Under the pieces are notes generated by a model. It saw nothing but the letters and a program-made list of their open reading frames with translations. It was not told the DNA's origin and searched no databases. The translations under genes were made by a program, and so were the position numbers. A DNA stretch of 40,036 bases from assembly GCA_947630295.1 (NCBI GenBank), contig CANRGZ010000008.1, positions 1-40,036 of the forward strand. The letters are read 5' to 3'. The stretch's first letter is position 1. The number at the start of each line of letters is the position of its first letter. Shown piece by piece: positions 27,201 through 34,708 of the stretch. Origin of the DNA: an uncultured Lachnospiraceae bacterium (GTDB lineage Bacteria; Bacillota; Clostridia; Lachnospirales; Lachnospiraceae).

Positions 27201-27466
27201 ATATCGCAGAGGAAAGCGAAATGCAGGCGGGGGATCCGCTGATTTACGGAGAAATCCGGGTGGTGAAAGGAAAATCCAAGATTATCCTGCCGGACGGCAC
27301 ATCAGAACCGGTATCCTATGGAGACTTGTTTGAAGGAGACAGCAGCCTGATGCATTACGGACTGACGGCGCCCTTCGGCTGGGAATGGTTCAACTCCGTG
27401 CGCGGCGAGGAAAGGTACGGCAAAGCCGTGGAACGGGCAAAACGGATGATGGAGAACAATCCGTAA
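24287..27466 (+). CDS. ECF-type sigma factor with giant C-terminal extension
   Basis: The protein has 1059 residues, against about 180 for an ordinary ECF sigma factor. Residues about 5-90 form sigma region 2 (AYEVLVMRYQQTVTAVAMA, then AQDAAQDAFVTAW) and about 130-185 form region 4 (LPERVQAIIRLHYF, then SIAEIADRMRISEGTVKWQL). The remaining 870 residues have no membrane segment. They begin with a helical TPR-like part (about 200-420) and then contain two copies of a strand-rich unit with T-x-AGRF-x-HC and G-x-GIVR-x-E motifs. A last helical part follows (NFHLLCHFLGRPTRYWGKPEKA onward). No anti-sigma gene is adjacent, so the extension may itself regulate the sigma domain. The start has AGAGGAG upstream. 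Confidence 0.82.
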   Translation: MYMYNHNETDETLVLLTLAGEQTAYEVLVMRYQQTVTAVAMAVTKNWFTAQDAAQDAFVTAWMKLDTLQEQEKYCSWVCRIAKNCALNMLQRYRSFLPLDTADQLGMSDGSETSPAVLYEQAEERREIRKSVMRLPERVQAIIRLHYFENLSIAEIADRMRISEGTVKWQLHDGRKRIRKELCAMNEKYSDTLVQRVMKKVEELKLWQLKNDKSGFAAAYQEVLREVEAMPECSKKQHALADVLMRGWWWLPGKKNDALFARIARAAMEGHNEEVMIFIVTREDAMLHGSALIEFMKSKQIPRLEKAGFQKTLGREWFWLGYRLCRAGKPKEGRDAYHKAELYLKPSDVYRVLVPDTLALETQLATRYQNTAEEKYLICAVAEEYRRIDGHLRFWTEEGIREGGLLSIDDIDRRCMHLFRNASGCDGYFFQKLAPGEIYTGTDGSTLRYLSEDEVAETPAGRFSHCQLWEVRRWTLFLKIVCRTFYKDGVGIVRQENVIDGVKYTRVLKSYVICGGKGMLPFYPGNTWEYISEDAGNGISSELKTAVSYADEGTILLSCWENTERTAYDETVWSDMVQKIAREYHHSDTHGNLSICDVSESIERAEQLAVTPMQKAHTKAAASAARRIMDTDTGFHPDTDVTGHWNFFERQYIRRKGGVLLLTEYNPRWSFEWKKSGVMGLAGEPIFYNSIFGILRDVTNCIWSDAWQVGASEVEYTRGPYEIRTRIRCEDGGTITTRAGRFEHCLKLCLDTKGLDGGLYYQNGKKAYYFAEGMGIVRAEFEYSGGAGTAVYELCSYEGTGEGFMPVADGLVRRYEARDLTDGFAASAEYAFVADEDGDIVVFSDRTGIRRTSPAITQYSSILNEVTEDRLWEAGKRAESRLRHDVNNFHLLCHFLGRPTRYWGKPEKAAAWNKYRLQIMEGLGGGTVPDAWLGMYASTSFRTACALFGCGEKEEGYAWLDKAFAAYDKWDNIAEESEMQAGDPLIYGEIRVVKGKSKIILPDGTSEPVSYGDLFEGDSSLMHYGLTAPFGWEWFNSVRGEERYGKAVERAKRMMENNP

Positions 27467-27479
27467 TCACTTTTGACGC

Positions 27480-27509
27480 TTGAATATGAAATTCCTTTTT
27501 TGTTATAAT
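27480..27509 (+). promoter_or_regulatory. Promoter before the dockerin-serpin gene
   Basis: TTGAAT, 18-base spacer, TATAAT at 27504-27509. It begins 13 bases after the sigma gene stop and leaves a leader of about 115 bases before the ATG at 27631; I see no riboswitch in it. Confidence 0.6.
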
Positions 27510-27630
27510 GATTTTGAAAAAAATGATCATTTTCTGCGACGGACCCGTCTTAAAATACGATATATAAAGTATAAGCAGATATATCGAGAAACGGTATGTC
27601 CAAATTCGAGGCAGAAAGGAAAAATCAGAA

Positions 27631-29482
27631 ATGAAGGGAAAAACATATTTCAGGACAATGGTACTTGTCTGCAGTGCGGTCTGTATGCTGGTTTTCGGAA
27701 CCCTTTGCGTGCAGGCTTCGCCCTATCGGCTGGGGGATATCGATGCTGACGGGACAGTCAATGCAGCGGATGCCCTGCTGGCACTGCAGAGTGCTGCACA
27801 GATAAAGGAACTGGATACGGATCAGCTGCTGGCAGCCGATGTGAATAAGGACAGGCAGGCCTCCGCAGAGGATGCGCTGCAAATCTTAAAGTTTGCAGCA
27901 AAAATGGATATCTTTCGGATTTCGGTGGCAATGACCGCAGGCCAGGATCCGTATACGATCGATCAGATTTATGATACAGGCGCCTGTGAATGGTGCTATA
28001 CGCTGGAACCGGCGCAGGGGCTGACGGTCACAAAGGAAGTCAGAGAACTGCCGGAAGACAGCAGCCCCGGTACGATGGCGGAGCAGGTTTATACCGTCAC
28101 TGCGCAGGAAGCCGGTACATATACGCTGGATTTTCGCCTGTGTCCCGCGGGAAATCCGTATGGAAGACCGATAGAGGAAATGGTGTTTGAAATCCATGTC
28201 AAGGCGGCTGACGCGCTGACACCGTTTGCATTATCGGAGGCGTTTTATCCGCAGATGGCCCAATATCCCAATGATGCCGAGCAGCTGATGAATCAAAAGG
28301 GTCCGGCGTATGAGGCTTGGGAGAATGACCTGCTGAAACAGCAGCGGGATCTGGGAGACATTTCCGGACTGCAGAAGTTTTTCAGACAAAGCGCCGCCGT
28401 ATTTCTGAAGGTGGAAAAAGGAGAGAACATCGTCTATTCGCCGCTGAATGCCTATATGGCCTTTGTCTATGCTGGCGCAGGTCACAGGCGGACAAAGCCG
28501 CAGCCAGATACTGACACTGCTTGGCAGTCAGAGTATGGATATGCTGCGCATGCAGGCAGACGATGTGTGGAATTCCAGCTACCGAAACGACGGGATCCAG
28601 ACCGTGATTCCTGCCAGTTCTATCTGGCTGAATCAAAAACTGAACTATAAAAAAAGTATGCTGGATACACTGGCACGGTCATTTTATGCTTCTTCTTATC
28701 AGGGAGAAATGGGTTCGGACGCCTTGAATCAGGCGCTGCAGGACTGGCTGAACACCCAGACCGGCGGCCTTTTGAAAGACCAGACCAGTGATATCAAGAT
28801 GAAGCCGGAAACGGTGCTGGCGCTGGCGACCACGTTATTTTATAAGGCAAAATGGAACCATCCCTTCAGAAAAGAAGATACCCGGTCACAGATTTTCCAC
28901 AGTCCGAAGGGAGATGTGACGACCGCTTTCCTGCATCAGGATGCGTCGCAGCGCTATTATTGGGGTGAGCATTTTATCGCAGTTGATCAGGCGTTTGAGG
29001 CGGGCGGCAGGATGTGGTTTTTGCTTCCGGAAGAAGGCATGTCGCCGGAAGAACTGCTTGCGGATGAAGAAGCAATGGAATTTCTATTTATGGATCACAG
29101 GAACAAGTGGGAAAAAACTGATTTTGCCTTTGTGAGGAAAGCGATCCCAAAATTTGATGTGTCTTCCAAATTTGAATTGCAAGAGGGACTGCAGCAACTG
29201 GGCGTCAAAGATATTTTTGATCCCGAACGTTCGGATTTTACGCCTTTGACCACGGATGTTGGTTTCTCTACTGTGGTTTCGCAGACCGATCATGCGGCAA
29301 GGGTTATGATTGATGAAGAAGGCTGTACGGCTGCAGCATTTACAGTGTTTGGGGGCATAGCGTCCTCCGCACCGACGAACAAAATTGATTTTACACTGGA
29401 TCGGCCTTTCCTGTTCTGCATCACCGGAGAGAATGAACTGCCGCTGTTTACAGGCGTGGTAAATACGCCGGAAGTGAAGTGA
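27631..29482 (+). pseudogene. Secreted dockerin / chagasin-like / serpin protease inhibitor with a one-base frameshift
   Basis: The first frame (27631 to about 28461) gives a signal peptide, then a dockerin with two calcium loops (GDIDADGTVNAADALLAL and ADVNKDRQASAEDALQIL). A strand-rich domain follows, with a W-C-Y-x-L-E-P start and an E-A-G-T-Y-T-L-D-F end that resembles chagasin (I42 cysteine-protease inhibitor). The serpin start, NIVYSPLNAYMA, is next. The serpin then continues in the next frame to 29482 (SMLAQVTGGQSRSQIL, LATTLFYKAKW, hinge EEGCTAAAFT, DRPFLFCI). One extra T in the TTT at 28462-28464 explains the break. The reactive loop probably has Ala/Ser around P1, suggesting elastase- or subtilisin-like targets. 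It is either broken, a sequencing error or slippage-expressed. Confidence 0.78.
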
Positions 29483-29612
29483 AGTGCCGGAAGGAACGCA
29501 AATGGGAAAAGGGTGGAGTGCGAATATCGGTGATATTCTGCAAAAATGAGCAAAGTGAAAGGAGTAGATCAGTAACATAATATATATGGTAAGTAGAGTG
29601 ATAAATATTCTA

Positions 29613-29641
29613 TTGCTTCTTTGTCATTTTTTGCCTATAAT
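29613..29641 (+). promoter_or_regulatory. Promoter before the esterase gene
   Basis: TTGCTT, 17-base spacer, TATAAT at 29636-29641, about 52 bases before the ATG. It opens a run of six rightward metabolic genes. Confidence 0.65.
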
Positions 29642-29692
29642 AAAAGAAATAAACACGAAAGCAGGGCAGATGGCTCTGTGAAATGAAATCCT

Positions 29693-30376
29693 ATGGAAAA
29701 ACTATCATTTACGGCAGCAGGCAAAACTGCAACGATATATCGCTGCAGCAGCGCCGGGCAGCCGTTGATCGTATTTCATCATTATACAGGAGACGGCGAC
29801 GGCATCTTCCGGGCGCTGGAACAGAGAAACGCGCCCGCCTGTAATCTGCTGGTGATTGGAAATCTGCAGTGGAATCACGATATGTCGCCCTGGGCCTGCC
29901 CGTCGATTCGCGCAAAGGAACCGCCTTTTACCGGCGGCGCGGATGCATATTTGAAAGTTTTGCTGACAGGAATTCTGCCCCAGGCAGAGAAAATGATCAT
30001 CGGAACACCAGCCTTTTTGGGCATCGCCGGCTACTCTATGGCCGGCTTGTTTGCATTGTATGCGATGCTGCAGACGGACGTCTTTGATCGGGGCGCCAGT
30101 ATTTCCGGATCGCTGTGGTTTCCGGAATTTCAATCTTACGCGCTGCAGCATGATTTTCCGAAACGGCCGGAGCGCCTGTATCTGTCGTTGGGCGATCAGG
30201 AATCGAAGACAAAAAATCCGTACTTGAAAACCGTGCAGCAGAGCACGGAGAAACTGGCTGCGCACTATCGGCAGCTGGGAATCGATGTTGCATGGGAATT
30301 AAACCTCGGGAATCATTTTCAGAATGCGGAGGAAAGAACGGCAAAAGGGATTGTGGGGATTTTGACGGATCAGTGA
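29693..30376 (+). CDS. Alpha/beta-hydrolase, putative esterase
   Basis: The protein has 227 residues and no signal peptide. A nucleophile elbow G-Y-S-M-A-G lies near 117-122 (Ser catalytic), preceded by the FHHYTGDGDG oxyanion-side loop. A GDQE turn (acid) near 172 and a LGNHF segment near 205 (His) complete a likely Ser-Asp/Glu-His triad. It resembles IroE/esterase-D-like enzymes that cleave acyl esters in the cytoplasm. The substrate is unknown. No strong ribosome site is seen before the ATG. Confidence 0.75.
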   Translation: MEKLSFTAAGKTATIYRCSSAGQPLIVFHHYTGDGDGIFRALEQRNAPACNLLVIGNLQWNHDMSPWACPSIRAKEPPFTGGADAYLKVLLTGILPQAEKMIIGTPAFLGIAGYSMAGLFALYAMLQTDVFDRGASISGSLWFPEFQSYALQHDFPKRPERLYLSLGDQESKTKNPYLKTVQQSTEKLAAHYRQLGIDVAWELNLGNHFQNAEERTAKGIVGILTDQ

Positions 30377-30406
30377 TTTTATTACAGGGAAAGGATTTGT
30401 GGAGGC

Positions 30407-31612
30407 GTGTATTTCTCGTTCAATCTGATTACAGCTTCATCGTTGGAATTATTATTTCCGGACAATGGAATGGTTCTCTTTTTCATTGCATGTATTGCTG
30501 TCGTTTCTTATACCAATTTTAGGGAAAATCAGCGGATGTTTCTGCTGTATTTAATCTCTTACAGTGTGGCGGTCTTTTCCGTGTTTCGTATCCGAACAAG
30601 TCTGCTTTTATTTCTGATATCTACGTTTTTCTATTTGGAGTACCTGACAGATGATTTGCTAAAAACGACATATATCATTAAAATCAGATTTAAACTGTAC
30701 GATTATCTGTATCTGATACTGTTTCAGTATGAGGCAGCAGCCTATGTGCTTTCTCTTCTGATGCTTCATTTTCATAAACAGGGAAATGCTCCGTATTGGA
30801 GATACATATGTATGGCCTGCTCGCTGGTTTTACTGATTTATACGCTGCACCGCACCATTTCCCAGCCGTTTAAAGTCAAAAGTTTCGCGGAAACCATGAG
30901 GGTGTTTGACCGGTTCCCCTTATACCAGTTCCCGTTTGAACATAAACTGGAGCTGCGGCTGGAAATGCTTTGTGACTTTGAAGACAAATCTTTTTTAAAA
31001 CGGAAAAAATCTTATTCGTGTTTTTCATGGGAATATTTTCGATATAAACGATCAGAATGGACCTTTGGAGTATTGCTGCAGCACATTCCGTCTTTGCTGC
31101 CTTCGGTCACGCTGCAGAGAGGAAAGGTATATTTTCGGGGAAGAGGGTTTTCAACGCCGGAAATGCAGCTGATTCGTACGATCGGTATTGACCGGGGATA
31201 CGATCAGTATAAGGTCAGACGGAAATTTTATGAAATCATCTACAGCAAAATCATTTTTAATTCTTTAAGATATTATCATCAGGACAATACACACTATGAG
31301 ATTATCCATTACAGGCATTATATTTTATGGGTTTATCTGCAGACTGTACTTACCAGAATCAAGGGGGATCCTTATCGGCCGCTTTCGAAAGCATTTGAGA
31401 CCAGCGACATCAAAAACTGGTCGATGGAGGGACTGTTCATTGCCTGTTTGGGACTCAGTTTTAAACCGGTATCGGAAATAACGATCGCCTGTTATTGGGA
31501 TGTGATAGTAAAGTATGGATTGGAAGAAGCAAAAATTTGGCAGTTGTATGAAGAATTTCCGGAGAAAAAGTTACCGGTGGAAGCGGTAACAGGAGCAGAG
31601 GAAAGCCTTTGA
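30407..31612 (+). CDS. Membrane protein with degenerate GT51 (transglycosylase)-like segment
   Basis: The protein has 401 residues. The first 170 contain four to five hydrophobic segments (about 17-60, 62-85, 105-125, 138-156). The soluble C-terminal part has RGFSTPEMQLIRTIG followed by RRKFYEIIYSKIIF, which recalls the STxxxQL and RKxxE motifs of family 51 peptidoglycan glycosyltransferases. The catalytic EDxxF motif is not evident, so activity is doubtful. The GTG at 30407 has GGAGG only one base away, so translation may really start at another codon downstream (ATG 30470 is possible). The function is not established. Confidence 0.55.
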   Translation: MYFSFNLITASSLELLFPDNGMVLFFIACIAVVSYTNFRENQRMFLLYLISYSVAVFSVFRIRTSLLLFLISTFFYLEYLTDDLLKTTYIIKIRFKLYDYLYLILFQYEAAAYVLSLLMLHFHKQGNAPYWRYICMACSLVLLIYTLHRTISQPFKVKSFAETMRVFDRFPLYQFPFEHKLELRLEMLCDFEDKSFLKRKKSYSCFSWEYFRYKRSEWTFGVLLQHIPSLLPSVTLQRGKVYFRGRGFSTPEMQLIRTIGIDRGYDQYKVRRKFYEIIYSKIIFNSLRYYHQDNTHYEIIHYRHYILWVYLQTVLTRIKGDPYRPLSKAFETSDIKNWSMEGLFIACLGLSFKPVSEITIACYWDVIVKYGLEEAKIWQLYEEFPEKKLPVEAVTGAEESL

Positions 31613-31639
31613 GGTTATTACAGAGGAAAGGAAAATCCG

Positions 31640-32422
31640 ATGAAACAGTATATCGTAGATGCATTTACAAATACCGTATTTCATGGAAATCCGGCGGCTG
31701 TCTGTGTGATGGAGCGTTGGCCGGAAGAAGCATGGATGATGCAGGTGGCTGCGGAGAATAATCTGTCGGAAACCGCGTTTATCGTGAAAGAAGAGGCAGG
31801 CTATCACCTGCGCTGGTTTACGCCCGGCACCGAAGTAGAATTGTGCGGTCATGCGACGCTGGCTTCCGCATTTGTCATACTTTCGTTTTATGATAAACAT
31901 ACGGATCAGGTGACGTTTCTGACCAAAAGCGGCAGGCTCACCGTGGTACGGAAGGGAGATCTGTATGAGATGGATTTTCCTACATATCCTTTAAAAGAGA
32001 TTCCCGTGACGGACGCCATGGAGCGCGCCTTCGGCCTGCGGCCGCGGAAAGCCGTTTTGGGACTGGATTTGATTTGCGTTTTTGACCATGAAGATGTGGT
32101 ACGGAAGATGACGCCCGATCAGAAGCTGCTGACGGAAATCGAAGGGCGGATTCAAAATGCCACGGTGCCGGGACTTTATACGGACTGCGTATCCCGCAGT
32201 TTCTGCCCGAAACTTTCGATTCCGGAAGATCCGGTTTGCGGTTCGGCCCATTGTCAGATCGCGGCGTACTGGTCGGAGGTGCTGGGCAAGAAAGAGATTG
32301 TAGCCGAACAGGCTTCCCGGCGGGGCGGCAGGCTGTATTGCCATATGGAAGACGGCGGCCGGATCAAAATCAGCGGCGAAGCGGTGCTGTTTGCCGTGGC
32401 AGAAATACAGGAAAAGGACTGA
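31640..32422 (+). CDS. PhzF-family isomerase/epimerase-like protein
   Basis: The protein has 260 residues. The start, DAFTNTVFHGNPAAVCV, the catalytic-acid region NNLSETAFIV (Glu), RWFTPGTEVELCGHATLAS and the late DPVCGSAHCQIAAYW are the signature blocks of the PhzF family (diaminopimelate-epimerase fold). Members isomerise small acids, but most have unknown substrates, and nothing here suggests phenazine synthesis. GAGGAAAGGAAAA precedes the ATG. The gene lies 27 bases after the membrane protein and 4 before the hydrolase, so it belongs to the same rightward unit. Confidence 0.88.
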   Translation: MKQYIVDAFTNTVFHGNPAAVCVMERWPEEAWMMQVAAENNLSETAFIVKEEAGYHLRWFTPGTEVELCGHATLASAFVILSFYDKHTDQVTFLTKSGRLTVVRKGDLYEMDFPTYPLKEIPVTDAMERAFGLRPRKAVLGLDLICVFDHEDVVRKMTPDQKLLTEIEGRIQNATVPGLYTDCVSRSFCPKLSIPEDPVCGSAHCQIAAYWSEVLGKKEIVAEQASRRGGRLYCHMEDGGRIKISGEAVLFAVAEIQEKD

Positions 32423-32426
32423 TGAC

Positions 32427-33170
32427 ATGTCTCATGTGCAAAGTGGGGATACTGCAATTTTGTTTATTCATGGAATCTTAGGAAAGCCGGATTATTTCGA
32501 TCCCTTTCTTCCGCTGGTTCCGGCCGGATGGACAGTTAAAAATATATTGCTGAAAGGCCATGGCGGCAGTGTCAGGGATCTTGCGGCGGCGTCGATGGCA
32601 GAGTGGAAGCAGCAGGTACATGAAGCGCTTTCCGGTCTGCGGGCAGGTCATGCGCATATTTATATTACGGCACATTCCATGGGGACGCTGTTTGCCATCC
32701 AGGAGGCCATTGAAGCGCCGGTGGATGGATTATTTCTGCTGAATGTTCCCTTGAAAATCCATGTGCGGCTGCAGCTGTTGAAAACCGTCTGGCGGATTTT
32801 CCGCGGAACGGTTCCTGCGGATGACCCACGGATGCTTGCGGCGCAAAATGCATGCGGCGTAACACAGGATCCGCATATCTGGCGGTATCTGGGCTGGATT
32901 CCGCAATACCTTGCGCTGTTTGCGGAAATCAGCCGGACGCGGAAAATGGTGCCCCGTCTGACGGCGCCTTGTCAGGCGTATTTATCCATGAGGGATGAAA
33001 TGGTATCGCCGGCGGCCGGCAGGATACTGGAACAGAATGCCTGTGTCAGGGTGCAATATTTGCCGGTGTCCGGGCATTTTTATTACGCGCCGGAAGAATT
33101 GCAACTGCTGCAAAAGGAATTTGAGAGATGGTGCATACAGGAAAAACCAAAGAACTGTTGTAATCATTGA
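32427..33170 (+). CDS. Alpha/beta-hydrolase (carboxylesterase/lipase-like)
   Basis: The protein has 247 residues from ATG 32427, chosen because it follows the PhzF stop with AAAAGGA upstream. LFIHGILGKPDYF (about 11-23) is the oxyanion loop, ITAHSMGTLFA (about 81-91) holds the nucleophile Ser in an HSMG elbow, MRDEMVSP near 192 gives the acid region and VSGHFYYAP near 217 the His. It resembles Est30-type carboxylesterases. The substrate is unknown. Confidence 0.8.
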   Translation: MSHVQSGDTAILFIHGILGKPDYFDPFLPLVPAGWTVKNILLKGHGGSVRDLAAASMAEWKQQVHEALSGLRAGHAHIYITAHSMGTLFAIQEAIEAPVDGLFLLNVPLKIHVRLQLLKTVWRIFRGTVPADDPRMLAAQNACGVTQDPHIWRYLGWIPQYLALFAEISRTRKMVPRLTAPCQAYLSMRDEMVSPAAGRILEQNACVRVQYLPVSGHFYYAPEELQLLQKEFERWCIQEKPKNCCNH

Positions 33171-33194
33171 CCCACACAGGAAGGATGGATAAAT

Positions 33195-33821
33195 ATGCGA
33201 TTATTATATGGCACCGGCAATCCGGCCAAACTGGATGCAATGCAAAGCAGACTGCAGTGTCTGAACATAGAGATCATCGGACTGAATACGCTGAAGGCAG
33301 AGGGCAAAGTTGTGCCGGAAGTGCCTGAGGACGGGCATACGCTGCCGGAAAATGCCAGAAAAAAGGCGCTTGCATATTATGAGGCATTTCGAATGCCGGT
33401 ATTTTCCTGCGATTGCGGCCTGTACTTTGACGAAGTGCCGGACGAGCTGCAGCCGGGGATACATGTCCGTAATGTCCATGGAAAATGTCTGACGGACGAA
33501 GAGATGATACAGTATTATGGGGGAGTGGTCAGGCAGTACGGAACGCTCACGGCCAGGTACCGAAATGCAGTCTGCCTGGTGCTGGATGAGAAGCACATCT
33601 ATGAGGCCATGGATCCGGCCATGGAAAGCGAACCCTTTCTCCTGACGGATCAGCCCCACAGCAGGGTGCGGAAGCCGGGCTTTCCGCTGGACAGTATGTC
33701 GATTGACATTCGAACCGGACAGTATTATTATGATTTGCCGGAAGACCGGCTGAAACAGGTGGCGGTGGAAGACGGATTTTTTGCATTTTTCCGGAAGGTA
33801 TTATTTTCCACAGGAAAATAA
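33195..33821 (+). CDS. Ham1/RdgB-like non-canonical purine NTP pyrophosphatase
   Basis: The protein has 208 residues. The start, LLYGTGNPAKLDAM, matches the family T-x-N-x-x-K nucleotide motif, followed by TLPENARKKALAYY and a SCDCGLYFDEVPDELQPGIHVR block corresponding to the usual substrate-base pocket. Such enzymes hydrolyse ITP/XTP to keep damaged purines out of nucleic acid. The sequence is divergent from classical RdgB (CDCGLY for ADDSGL), so the substrate could differ. A weak AGGAAGGA site precedes the ATG. Confidence 0.8.
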   Translation: MRLLYGTGNPAKLDAMQSRLQCLNIEIIGLNTLKAEGKVVPEVPEDGHTLPENARKKALAYYEAFRMPVFSCDCGLYFDEVPDELQPGIHVRNVHGKCLTDEEMIQYYGGVVRQYGTLTARYRNAVCLVLDEKHIYEAMDPAMESEPFLLTDQPHSRVRKPGFPLDSMSIDIRTGQYYYDLPEDRLKQVAVEDGFFAFFRKVLFSTGK

Positions 33822-33855
33822 GGAAGCCGGCGTGTTTAATGAAGGGAGAAAAACG

Positions 33856-34023
33856 ATGGATGTAATGGACTATATCAGAGATCTGTTTTCACGGGATTGT
33901 GAAATCGGGACGGTGCTGCATCTGGTCATCGCAGAGTTTGGTTTGTCCGAGGAAGAAGCGAATGGTAAAATCAAAGAGTACTTTGAAATCATCGATGCCA
34001 TCGATCGGAGCAGGAAGATATGA
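33856..34023 (+). CDS. Small acidic protein of unknown function
   Basis: A 55-residue product starting MDVMDYIRDLF from ATG 33856, preceded by a good GAAGGGAG site. It is helical and acidic, with a central EFGLSEEEANGKIKEYFEII stretch and no cysteines or membrane segment. I do not recognise it. It ends the rightward metabolic run; a fresh promoter starts 8 bases later. Confidence 0.5.
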   Translation: MDVMDYIRDLFSRDCEIGTVLHLVIAEFGLSEEEANGKIKEYFEIIDAIDRSRKI

Positions 34024-34030
34024 AAGTGGG

Positions 34031-34059
34031 TTGACATTCTTCATATTTTGTTTTATTAT
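34031..34059 (+). promoter_or_regulatory. Promoter of the AbiE locus
   Basis: Consensus TTGACA (34031-34036), 17-base spacer, TATTAT (34054-34059). Confidence 0.8.
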
Positions 34060-34070
34060 TTTCAATGTAA

Positions 34071-34095
34071 TTCGGCAAAATTAAAATTTGCCGAA
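34071..34095 (+). promoter_or_regulatory. Inverted repeat, candidate AbiEi autoregulatory operator
   Basis: TTCGGCAAA, 7 bases, TTTGCCGAA: perfect 9-bp arms between the promoter and the antitoxin start, around the expected transcription start. AbiEi-type antitoxins are known to repress their own operons through inverted repeats, which fits this position. Confidence 0.6.
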
Positions 34096-34120
34096 AATAA
34101 ACAAAAAGCAAGAGGAAGAA

Positions 34121-34708
34121 ATGTACAATACCATTGATCTTTCCATAGATCAGAAGTTTTTTTCTATTCAGGAATTGAAAAACAAAGGACTTTCTCAATA
34201 TAAGATCGGACAGCTGGTCGAAGATGGGGTGCTGACGAAATTAAATAAAAAATATTATGAAAATCTTAGATACCAAGGAGAGGAATCGGATTTTTATTAT
34301 GTGGGAGTCTATGCGCCGAAGGGGGTAATTTGTCTGCTTAGCGCGGCTGCTTATTACAATCTGACCACATATATTCCTGATACAGTCGATGTGGCAATTC
34401 CGCGAAAGGCAAGGATTTCGACTATGCCTGATTGGCCACAGATGCATATTCATTACTATACAGACGTTGGGCACGAACTTGGAACCACCAGGATTCAAGA
34501 AGGTAAAAATGCATTTAAGATATATGATCTTGAAAAGACAGTAGCAGATATCGTTTGTTACAGAGAAAAGGTTGGTATTGCCGAAACCAGAGAAATCCTG
34601 ATAACATACCTGAACACAAGGACGCGTAATGTAAACCGGCTTTTAGAATATGCAAAACGGATGAAATGTGATAAGACTTTGCGTGGATATCTGGAGGTGC
34701 TCATATGA
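34121..34708 (+). CDS. abiEi: AbiEi-family type IV antitoxin / regulator
   Basis: The protein has 195 residues from ATG 34121, chosen for the AGAGGAAG site; a TTG at 34088 would lie inside the operator. The N-terminal winged helix (FFSIQELKNKGLSQYKIGQL, then GVLTKLNKKYY) is typical of AbiEi. The C-terminal part, with DLEKTVADIVCYREKVG, is the domain linked to toxin neutralisation. Type IV antitoxins counter toxin activity without direct binding and repress the operon. Its stop overlaps the toxin gene start (ATGA). Confidence 0.85.
   Translation: MYNTIDLSIDQKFFSIQELKNKGLSQYKIGQLVEDGVLTKLNKKYYENLRYQGEESDFYYVGVYAPKGVICLLSAAAYYNLTTYIPDTVDVAIPRKARISTMPDWPQMHIHYYTDVGHELGTTRIQEGKNAFKIYDLEKTVADIVCYREKVGIAETREILITYLNTRTRNVNRLLEYAKRMKCDKTLRGYLEVLI

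Noticed and set aside
27480..27749. Small frame before the serpin gene
   Set aside because: It spans the promoter and leader of the dockerin-serpin gene and overlaps its signal peptide in another frame; no ribosome site.
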